A stretch of DNA of 12,516 nucleotides, from positions 1 through 12,516 of the forward strand of contig JALVEA010000146.1 in NCBI GenBank assembly GCA_027008665.1. Reading direction: 5' to 3'. Positions 6,581-12,516 of the stretch are shown here, piece by piece. The translations under genes and the position numbers were made by a program. The notes under the pieces are model-generated. The model saw nothing but the letters and a program-made list of their open reading frames with translations. It was not told where the DNA came from and made no database searches. The number at the start of each line of letters is the position of its first letter. Within the stretch, counting starts at the first letter, position 1. Source of the stretch: Thiotrichaceae bacterium (lineage in GTDB: Bacteria > Pseudomonadota > Gammaproteobacteria > Thiotrichales > Thiotrichaceae).

Positions 6581-7237
6581 TTAGCTGTTTCCATTCCATT
6601 TTGTGAAATTTTTAAGTAATTGTAGGCCATTATCGGCACTTTTTTCAGGATGTGCTTGAATCGCAAAAACATTATCTTTGGCAATTGCAGAGGCGTAGTT
6701 AATTCCATAATTTGTCATACCCGCTTGAAGCGATTGATCTTCAGGTGCAACAAAATAGCTATGCACAAAATAAAAACGTGAATTATCTGGAATGCCTTTC
6801 CATAGGGGATGCTCTGCTTGTATCTGAGAAATACGATTCCAACCCATTTGAGGTATTTTTAAACGTTCGCCAGCGCTATCTTTAGTGGGGATTCTACCTG
6901 CAAAGGAATGGGTATGACCTTTATAGAGACCGATACAATCAATGCCATCATGCTCTTCACTGCGCTCTAGTAAGACCTGCATTCCCATGCAGATACCTAA
7001 AAAAGGTTTACTGTTAGCGGCTTCTCGAACAACATCAACTAAATTTGATTTTTTTAATTCTTGCATACAGTCACGCGCCGCTCCTTGACCGGGGAAAACG
7101 ACACGATCAGCAGCAAGAATTTCATCAGCAGAGGCGCTAAGAATCACTTTGCTTCCCTCTGGAGCAACATGTTCTAGTGCTTTGGTAACGGAATGTAAGT
7201 TACCCATATTGTAATTAATAATCGCAATGGTAGACAT
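6581..7237 (-). CDS. hisH: HisH, imidazole glycerol phosphate synthase glutaminase subunit
   Basis: A class I glutamine amidotransferase of 218 residues. The start AIINYNMGNLHSV is characteristic of HisH. The nucleophile elbow FLGICMGMQ places C83, and the partners H196 and E198 lie in QAHPEKS. The oxyanion-loop region PGQGA (49-53) is present; many HisH proteins have PGVGA, so Q for V is a small variation. HisH releases ammonia from glutamine and channels it to HisF, which makes IGP and AICAR. Its partner hisF is not in this window. The gene begins 5 bp after hisB with no strong Shine-Dalgarno and probably relies on coupling to hisB. Confidence 0.96.
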   Translation of the reverse strand: MSTIAIINYNMGNLHSVTKALEHVAPEGSKVILSASADEILAADRVVFPGQGAARDCMQELKKSNLVDVVREAANSKPFLGICMGMQVLLERSEEHDGIDCIGLYKGHTHSFAGRIPTKDSAGERLKIPQMGWNRISQIQAEHPLWKGIPDNSRFYFVHSYFVAPEDQSLQAGMTNYGINYASAIAKDNVFAIQAHPEKSADNGLQLLKNFTKWNGNS

Positions 7238-7242
7238 AATAT

Positions 7243-7842
7243 TTAACTATTTAAAGTCCCTTTAGTGGAAGGAATAGCACTGCCCATGCGCTGATCGATG
7301 CAAATGGCCATGCGTAATGCACGTCCGAATGCTTTAAAAATGGTTTCAGCAATATGATGAGCATTGCGTCCTCGGATATTATCTAAATGCAGTGTCACCT
7401 GAGCGCTATTGACAAAACCTTGAAAAAATTCATGGAATAAATCGGTATCAAAAGTACCAATATGACTGCGTTTATAATCAACCTCATGCACTAATCCTGC
7501 ACGACCTGAAAAGTCAATCACCACCCGCGACAATGCTTCATCTAAGGGGACATAGGCATGGCCATAACGTGTAATGCCTTTTTTATCACCAATGGCACGG
7601 TTAAAAGCTTTACCAAGCACAATACCAATATCTTCAACGGTATGATGTGCATCAATGTCTAAATCACCCGTGGCTTCCAGCTCAATATCGATTAAACCAT
7701 GACGTGCGATCTGTGCCAGCATATGATCTAGAAAAGGAATCTCCGTTCTAAACCGTGCTTTTCCTGCACCATCAAGGTTAATGGTAATATTGATTTGAGT
7801 TTCAAGGGTATCGCGTTGTACTGTTGCTGTGCGTTCATTCAT
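7243..7842 (-). CDS. hisB: HisB, imidazoleglycerol-phosphate dehydratase (stand-alone)
   Basis: Protein of 199 residues, the single-domain dehydratase without the N-terminal histidinol-phosphatase domain of enterobacterial HisB. The two manganese-binding motifs are intact: DAHHTVED (64-71) and RNAHHIAE (159-166). Other family landmarks are FLDHMLAQIARHG (37-49) and RYGHAYVPLDEALSR (92-106). It removes water from imidazole glycerol phosphate to give imidazole acetol phosphate. It is the first gene of the tight hisB-hisH-hisA group and lies 69 bp after metG. A candidate extended -10 promoter sits in that gap. A separate histidinol phosphatase would be needed elsewhere in the genome. Confidence 0.96.
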   Translation of the reverse strand: MNERTATVQRDTLETQINITINLDGAGKARFRTEIPFLDHMLAQIARHGLIDIELEATGDLDIDAHHTVEDIGIVLGKAFNRAIGDKKGITRYGHAYVPLDEALSRVVIDFSGRAGLVHEVDYKRSHIGTFDTDLFHEFFQGFVNSAQVTLHLDNIRGRNAHHIAETIFKAFGRALRMAICIDQRMGSAIPSTKGTLNS

Positions 7843-7875
7843 AAGACTTTATTGGCATTGTAGGGAGAGAAGGGA

Positions 7876-7884
7876 ATCATAGCA
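7876..7884 (-). promoter_or_regulatory. Candidate extended -10 promoter element for hisBHA
   Basis: On the minus strand the metG-hisB gap contains TGCTATGAT, an extended -10 (TGn plus TATGAT, 5 of 6 to consensus). No good -35 lies 17 nt upstream (only a T-rich run), which is tolerable for extended -10 promoters. Transcription would start about 27 nt before the hisB ATG. No terminator is visible after metG, so read-through from metG is also possible. Confidence 0.35.
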
Positions 7885-7911
7885 TTAAGGTAATCGACAA
7901 AAAACAAAGTT

Positions 7912-9960
7912 TTATTTAACCCGCATTCCTGCTAATGCGCCTTTATCGGGATTGAGTATAAATAAATCCTCTCCTCCTGGTCCTGCGGCTAAAACCATGC
8001 CTTCTGAAATACCAAAGCGCATTTTGCGTGGTGCAAGATTAGCGACCATAACGGTCATTTTTCCTTCCAGTTCAGAAGGGCGATAGGCGGATTTAATGCC
8101 AGCGAAGACATTACGAGTTTCACCGCCTAAATCTAGGGTTAATTGTAGGAGTTTATCAGCCCCTTTTACCTGCTCGGCTTTAATGATTTTGACCACACGA
8201 AGGTCTATTTTTGCAAAATCATCGTATTCAATGGTGTCGCTGATAGGGTCATCTTTTAAGGGACTTTTTGTTGTTGTCGTTGATGCTTGAGTAGCTTGAG
8301 CGGCTTGCATTACGCCTAATACTTGCTTATTTTCTTCTAACATGGCATCAATTTTATCTTTTTCGATACGGTTCATTAGGGGCTTAAATCGATTAATGCT
8401 GGTATTGAGTAATGGGGTTGCAACGCTATTCCAATTTAATTCCCCTGCATTTAAAAATTGTTCGGATTTTTCTGCCAGTTCAGGTAGTACGGGTTTAAGG
8501 TAGGTGATTAGAGCGCGGAACATATTAACACCTTGAGTACATATTCCCTGTACCTGATCTTTAGTGTCATCCTCTTTAATCAGTACCCACGGTTGATTTT
8601 CATGGATATATTGGTTTGCTAGATCAGCTAATGCCATGATTTCACGCATGGCTTTACTGTAACGACGTGTTTCATAGGCATCGGCAAGGGTGTCGCTGAT
8701 ATCAATAAATTGTTGATACAATGTAGCATCAGGCAGTTCTTTTGCGAGTTGACCATTAAATTTTTTGCTAATAAAACCAGCCGTTCGAGAAGCAATATTA
8801 ATCACTTTGCCAATAAGGTCACTATTAATACGCAGTTGAAAATCTTCTAAATTAAGATCAATATCGTCCACAGTATTACTGAGTTTAGCCGCATAATAAT
8901 AGCGCAGTGGCTCAGGTGGGAGATGATTTAAAAAGACGCGAGCTTGAATAAAAGTACCGCGTGATTTTGACATTTTCAAACCATTGACTTTTAAAAAACC
9001 ATGGCAATGCACCGCAGTCGGTAGGCGATAATTTGCTGATTTAAGTACAGCAGGCCAGAATAAAGTATGAAAATAGGCAATATCTTTGCCAATAAAATGA
9101 TGCACTTCGGCTTTTGAATCTACTTTCCAAAATGCATCAAAATCAATATCATTTTTAGTACAGTAATTTTTAAAGGATGCTAGATAACCAATCGGTGCAT
9201 CTAACCATACATAAAAATATTTATCCTCTGTATCAGGGATTTTAAATCCCCAATAGGGCGCATCGCGTGAGATATCCCAATCATTGAGTCCATCTTGTAG
9301 CCATTCTTTCATTTTATTGGCAATTTCAGGCTGGATGGAGTTACTCTTTATCCATTGTTTCAAAAAATCATCAAAATTATTGAGTTTAAAGAAGTAATGC
9401 TCACTGTCTTTTTCAATCGGTGTTGTGCCTGTAATAACGGAATAAGGATTAATCACCTCAGTGGTTGCATAGGTTGCACCACAGTTCTCGCAGTTATCAC
9501 CGTATTGATCTACTGCATGACACTTAGGGCATTCACCCTTAATGAAGCGATCAGGTAAAAACATCTTTGCTTTCGCATCATAGGATTGCTTAATGACTTT
9601 TTGGGCAATATGTCCGCCTTTTTTAGCGGCAAGATAGATAGCTTCTGATAGCTTGCGGTTCTCATCTGAATGGGTCGAATGGTAATTATCAAAAGCAATA
9701 TTGAAATCAGCGAAATCCGCTTGATGTTCTATATTGGATTTATCAATGAGTTCTTGTGGCTCAATGCCTTCTTGTTGAGCTCGTAACATAATCGGTGTGC
9801 CATGTGCATCGTCTGCACAAACGTAGTAGCAGGTATTACCACGTAGACGTTGAAATCTAGCCCATATATCAGTTTGAATATACTCCACCATATGTCCTAA
9901 ATGAATCGGGCCATTGGCATAAGGGAGGGCGCTTGTGACTAATATTTTACGTTTACTCAT
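7912..9960 (-). CDS. metG: Methionyl-tRNA synthetase
   Basis: A class I aminoacyl-tRNA synthetase of 682 residues, about the length of the E. coli enzyme. The Rossmann signature PIHLGH is at 18-23 and the KMSKS loop at 329-333. The zinc knuckle has four cysteines, C144-x2-C147 and C157-x2-C160. The helical anticodon-binding domain follows (about 380-545), then an Ala/Thr/Gln-rich linker (about 550-568). A C-terminal tRNA-binding OB fold (about 575-682, DFAKIDLRV...ANLAPRKMRFG.SEGMVLAA) also mediates dimerisation. It charges tRNA-Met for both initiation and elongation. The ATG follows an A-rich leader without an obvious Shine-Dalgarno. It is divergent from the GTPase gene across a 252-bp spacer. 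Confidence 0.97.
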   Translation of the reverse strand: MSKRKILVTSALPYANGPIHLGHMVEYIQTDIWARFQRLRGNTCYYVCADDAHGTPIMLRAQQEGIEPQELIDKSNIEHQADFADFNIAFDNYHSTHSDENRKLSEAIYLAAKKGGHIAQKVIKQSYDAKAKMFLPDRFIKGECPKCHAVDQYGDNCENCGATYATTEVINPYSVITGTTPIEKDSEHYFFKLNNFDDFLKQWIKSNSIQPEIANKMKEWLQDGLNDWDISRDAPYWGFKIPDTEDKYFYVWLDAPIGYLASFKNYCTKNDIDFDAFWKVDSKAEVHHFIGKDIAYFHTLFWPAVLKSANYRLPTAVHCHGFLKVNGLKMSKSRGTFIQARVFLNHLPPEPLRYYYAAKLSNTVDDIDLNLEDFQLRINSDLIGKVINIASRTAGFISKKFNGQLAKELPDATLYQQFIDISDTLADAYETRRYSKAMREIMALADLANQYIHENQPWVLIKEDDTKDQVQGICTQGVNMFRALITYLKPVLPELAEKSEQFLNAGELNWNSVATPLLNTSINRFKPLMNRIEKDKIDAMLEENKQVLGVMQAAQATQASTTTTKSPLKDDPISDTIEYDDFAKIDLRVVKIIKAEQVKGADKLLQLTLDLGGETRNVFAGIKSAYRPSELEGKMTVMVANLAPRKMRFGISEGMVLAAGPGGEDLFILNPDKGALAGMRVK

Positions 9961-10149
9961 ATGTTATTTTTAGTGCTGATTTATATGGTTAAATAGAGAT
10001 TAGCTAAAATAGCAGTTTGCTAAGCAAGTTCCAAGTTGATTAGTAGTGATTTAGATTGAAAAAAGCAAGCTTATAAATATTACTTCTATAGCTAATAAAT
10101 TTCTCTGTATTGACGTTCTGTTATATGATAAATGGATAATATTCAATAA

Positions 10150-10168
10150 GAGTGTGTAATATATACTC
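10150..10168. promoter_or_regulatory. Imperfect palindrome upstream of the GTPase gene
   Basis: GAGTGTGTAATATATACTC is a 19-nt near-palindrome (nine-base arms, two mismatches around a central A), 45 bp before the GTPase start. Its position suggests an operator, or a hairpin in the leader since both mismatches are G-U as RNA. Upstream, TTGACG (10110-10115) and GATAAT (10135-10140) resemble -35 and -10 boxes but are 19 nt apart. The rest of the 9961-10212 spacer shows no gene. Confidence 0.22.
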
Positions 10169-10212
10169 ACCATGTTACAAATATGGGTAAATGAAAGCCA
10201 AAGGAAAAGTGG

Positions 10213-11328
10213 ATGAAATATAAAGTTATAATTGCCGGTCCTGTTGGTGCAGGTAAAACAACTGCAATAAATTCTCTAACGGATAAAAATTCACTGATGA
10301 CGGATGTGGCGGTTAGTGATGAGGTGACGAGTAAAAGGAAATCAAATACTACCGTTGCAATGGATTTTGGGGTGGTGAAAATTAATGATGATCTGGCGTA
10401 TGTTTATGGTACGCCAGGTCAGCAACGTTTTAATTTTATGTGGGAAATTCTTTCTGAAGGGGCAGATGGATTAATTTTATTACTTGATAATACACGTAAT
10501 TATCCCTATCGTGACTTAAAGTATTTTGCTGAAAGTTTCTCAGCTTTGATTGCCTCTCAATCACTTATCATTGGTGTTACGCGTTCAGATGAGTCTGACG
10601 AAACACCGATAGAGGCTTATCGACAATGGTTGGGTGAGCTAAAATTAGATGCTGATGTTAAGTTCATTGATGGACGTAAAAAAGAAGATGTAGAACAGCT
10701 TGTTTTTGCTTTAATAGAAAAAATAGCAAATACCCGCCAGAAAAAGGCGGAAAAAATAATTGTTTCAGAAGCAGTCCCAGAGAGTAGCGAGGCGCTGGAT
10801 AAAAAGCTTTTGCCAAACACTGATATTGCTGATTCAAAAATGGTAATAAAACCTTCTATTGAGGGTGCTAACTGCGAACAACGAAAGTTAGTGCTTGATA
10901 GTAAGAAGGCCCAAAAGAGTCAGCACCTTGCGTCTACTGAAAAGGATGCGGGTGAAAGTAGTGATAAAGCAACATTGTCCTATGCTACGACTGATTCATT
11001 TAATTTGGATGAAAATACACTTTTACAAGTGGCAACTTTGAAAGATGTAGAAGGTGTAACATTGACTAATTCTTATGGAGAGCTATTAGAGTCAACGATC
11101 AAGGATGATGATATTAATGAGTTTATCGCTTTTTTATCAGGTATAGCGCCAGCTTTAGAAGATGCAAGTGGTATGGGGACAATCAATAGAATCATGTTGA
11201 GAGGCCCCCAAGATGATAATTTGACAATTTTTGTAGAGAAAGAGCGCTCCTTAGGTGTGAGTTCAAACAGGACAGTTTCTGTGCCTGCGCTTAGTCAAAA
11301 AATTGAGGATATGTTGCAATGGGTTTAG
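10213..11328 (+). CDS. MglA/COG2229-type small GTPase fused to a C-terminal roadblock/LC7-like domain
   Basis: Protein of 371 residues. Residues 1-172 form a Ras-like G domain: the P-loop GPVGAGKTT at 9-17, a likely switch I Thr at T46/T47 (NTTVAMDFG), the G3 equivalent YGTPGQQRF at 65-73 and the G4 equivalent TRSD at 123-126. Replacement of the G3 Asp (GTPGQ instead of DxPGQ) and a weak G4 are known in this prokaryotic subfamily. Residues 173-262 are a polar, low-complexity linker. Residues 265-371 (LLQVATLKDVEGVTLTNSYG...INRIMLRGPQDDNLTIFVEKERSLGVS) have the alpha-beta pattern of roadblock/LC7 domains such as MglB, which act as partner or GAP of MglA-type GTPases. Cytoplasmic; no signal or membrane segment. 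AAGGA lies 8 nt before the ATG. Probable roles are polarity, surface motility or signalling; the exact job is unknown. The G domain is secure; the roadblock call is from pattern only. Confidence 0.82.
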   Translation: MKYKVIIAGPVGAGKTTAINSLTDKNSLMTDVAVSDEVTSKRKSNTTVAMDFGVVKINDDLAYVYGTPGQQRFNFMWEILSEGADGLILLLDNTRNYPYRDLKYFAESFSALIASQSLIIGVTRSDESDETPIEAYRQWLGELKLDADVKFIDGRKKEDVEQLVFALIEKIANTRQKKAEKIIVSEAVPESSEALDKKLLPNTDIADSKMVIKPSIEGANCEQRKLVLDSKKAQKSQHLASTEKDAGESSDKATLSYATTDSFNLDENTLLQVATLKDVEGVTLTNSYGELLESTIKDDDINEFIAFLSGIAPALEDASGMGTINRIMLRGPQDDNLTIFVEKERSLGVSSNRTVSVPALSQKIEDMLQWV

Positions 11329-11522
11329 TAGTTAAAAGACTAATGCTCGAACATTATAGGATTGATTACTTGCTTTGGATAGATCATAAAGCGCTCATCC
11401 ATATTATTGCATTTTTTATCAAGGGAATAAGCATTCCTTCTAAAGTAGTACGTCTAGTGACTGATCGCCTTCTGACTTCTTGTACTTATAAAAACTATGA
11501 TACTGGAGTACACATTTTATGA
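11319..11522 (+). CDS. Possible small ORF (67 residues) bridging the GTPase and roadblock-like genes
   Basis: Not recognised. The ATG at 11319 overlaps the end of the GTPase gene by 10 bp and has GAGGA 9 nt upstream. The TGA (11520-11522) overlaps the next gene's ATG as ATGA. This gives a seamless, coupled arrangement across an otherwise empty 190-bp gap. The product (MGLVVKRLMLEHYRIDYLLW...) is basic, with a short hydrophobic stretch (about 26-40), and has no motif I know. The arrangement argues for a real gene; the lack of any familiar pattern and the short length argue for chance. Confidence 0.3.
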   Translation: MGLVVKRLMLEHYRIDYLLWIDHKALIHIIAFFIKGISIPSKVVRLVTDRLLTSCTYKNYDTGVHIL

Positions 11523-12148
11523 GACATATATTGAAAAGTATCTCCATATTACGAGGTGTACATCATGTGTGTATTTATCAGCAAGGAAAAGAGCCTGTTT
11601 CAAATTTTCCTGATCATCTGAATCAGTCTATGGCTTTATCCTATGAGTTAATTGATCAAATATTTTCCGCCATAAAAGCAATTAATAAGTCACACGATGA
11701 AATTTATTTTTCTATTGACGATAAATTCCTTGTTGCTTATTTAATGAATAAAGATTGCATTGCTTTATTACTAACAGATAAAAAAATTAATTTTCCATTG
11801 CTTAATATGGGTATAAAATCAGCTAAAATGAAAATACAACGCCTATTTAAAGAAGAGCAACAGAAAAAAATAGCAGCAGTTGTTCCTCCAAAACAGGCAG
11901 TACAAAGCCCAATGGTCGATAAGGAGCTTCAAGTATTACTTAATCAACTCTTGAATGTGTTAAAACAGTATTTGGGACCTGCTACTATTTTTATTTTTGA
12001 AACAGATGTTAAAAAATGGGAAAAAACCTATGTACAAAGGCGAGATAATCTACCGTACTTAATTGATATGCTTAAGAGAAATTTAGACCCTGATACAGAG
12101 CAACAACAGTTTATTCACCAAGCACACGCTATTATTAGCAGGGTTTAA
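11519..12148 (+). CDS. Roadblock/LC7-like protein with a helical C-terminal domain
   Basis: Protein of 209 residues, not firmly recognised. Residues 4-105 (ILRGVHHVCIYQQGKEPVSN...DEIYFSIDDKFLVAYLMNKDCIALLLTD) follow a roadblock-type helix-strand-strand-helix-strands order, with the typical 'gv.g..iy...G' opening. Residues 106-133 are a charged then Pro/Gln/Val linker. Residues 134-209 (ELQVLLNQLLNVLKQYLGPATIF...) are mostly helical and recall the small C-terminal domain with a 'LGP.A' motif found on some bacterial signalling proteins. GGAG lies 10 nt before the ATG. It directly follows the GTPase gene on the same strand, so it is a candidate regulator, scaffold or effector of that GTPase. No signal peptide or membrane helix. 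Fold assignment is inference. Confidence 0.62.
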   Translation: MRHILKSISILRGVHHVCIYQQGKEPVSNFPDHLNQSMALSYELIDQIFSAIKAINKSHDEIYFSIDDKFLVAYLMNKDCIALLLTDKKINFPLLNMGIKSAKMKIQRLFKEEQQKKIAAVVPPKQAVQSPMVDKELQVLLNQLLNVLKQYLGPATIFIFETDVKKWEKTYVQRRDNLPYLIDMLKRNLDPDTEQQQFIHQAHAIISRV

Positions 12149-12200
12149 AGGCTCTTTATCGTAATTTTTTTAAAAGATAATGCAAAAATAAATTGCGTAG

Positions 12201-12228
12201 TTGTAAAAATAGGTCTACAAAGTAAAAT
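12201..12228 (+). promoter_or_regulatory. Weak candidate promoter for the secreted protein gene
   Basis: TTGTAA (12201-12206) and TAAAAT (12223-12228) are 16 nt apart and match the sigma-70 boxes at 4 and 5 of 6 positions. A start near 12236 would leave a leader of about 32 nt. No terminator is seen between the preceding stop (12148) and here, so read-through is also possible. Confidence 0.28.
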
Positions 12229-12267
12229 GGTCATTGAAATTAATAATACGGGTATTAGGGGAAATTT

Positions 12268-12516
12268 ATGAATATAAAATCACCATCATTCTTGAAGCTT
12301 GTTGTTTTACTGACTTTAAACAGCCTATTTTTACTTCCTGTCGTTGTATCTGCAAAAAATAAAATTGGCATTACAGAGGAGATCAATAGTCTTAATATTA
12401 AATATGCTGGAAAGAGCGTTACCATCGAAAGGATTCAAGACCCTAAGCATAAATTAACTAATAGTTTTGCTAAAACCTCCCGTGTTTGTCCTCCATTTTG
12501 TGTGCAACCGATGGAG
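12268..12516 (+). CDS. Secreted protein with a CPPFC motif, probably rhodanese-type (cut by right edge)
   Basis: 83 codons are visible and run off the right edge. AGGGG lies about 7 nt before the ATG. Residues 1-29 form a signal peptide: Lys near the start, a long Leu/Val core, and VSA before the likely cleavage site at about residue 29. The mature part contains YAGKSVTIERIQDP, then TSRVCPPFCVQPME, with two cysteines. From memory, that Cys-Pro-Pro-Phe-Cys block followed by an 'APG..T.GELE' stretch occurs before the rhodanese domain of a group of periplasmic proteins in gammaproteobacteria; the domain itself would be beyond the window. It may be separate from the GTPase cluster, since it has its own spacer and possibly its own promoter. 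The export signal is well supported; the function is tentative. Confidence 0.7.
   Translation, partial: MNIKSPSFLKLVVLLTLNSLFLLPVVVSAKNKIGITEEINSLNIKYAGKSVTIERIQDPKHKLTNSFAKTSRVCPPFCVQPME

Noticed and set aside
1..12516. CRISPR array, prophage, toxin-antitoxin pair, rRNA or tRNA genes.
   Set aside because: No regularly spaced repeats, phage genes, paired small toxin/antitoxin ORFs or RNA gene signatures were seen in the window.

Overview
The window is chromosomal DNA from an AT-rich gammaproteobacterium. RecC, a metal-tailed SlyD, a stand-alone HisB and a large MetG with a C-terminal OB fold all fit that group. The species cannot be named from sequence alone. A sulfur- or methane-oxidising lineage (Thiotrichales or Methylococcales) is only a loose guess.

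Left part (1-2189). The N-terminal part of recC runs off the left edge on the minus strand. It is divergent from a tight plus-strand pair: slyD (FKBP-type prolyl isomerase and metallochaperone) and obg/cgtA (ribosome-assembly GTPase), 6 bp apart.

Non-coding and mobile block (2190-3186). This holds a strongly structured stretch (2232-2357: a 10-bp outer inverted repeat around two hairpins, ending in a T run). Next comes a decayed insertion sequence (2382-3092) with both terminal inverted repeats, a transposase broken by a stop and two frame changes, and apparently no catalytic core.

Minus-strand block (3187-9960). In order of transcription: metG, then hisB-hisH-hisA (steps of histidine biosynthesis, packed almost without gaps), then an Rpn-type PD-(D/E)XK nuclease/transposase-like gene where hisF often lies, then a truncated and frameshifted permease remnant, and finally an intact nhaD Na+/H+ antiporter whose ATG overlaps the remnant's TGA.

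Right part (10213-12516, plus strand). A cluster of regulatory character begins with a small Ras-like GTPase (MglA/COG2229 type) that appears fused through a long linker to a roadblock/LC7 (MglB-like) domain. A possible 67-residue ORF follows, overlapping both neighbours. Then comes a protein with a second roadblock-like domain and a helical C-terminal domain. A secreted Cys-containing protein, probably rhodanese-type, is cut by the right edge. The fused GTPase/roadblock protein and its roadblock-like partner are the most interesting system here: they look like a compact GTPase switch with its own regulator.
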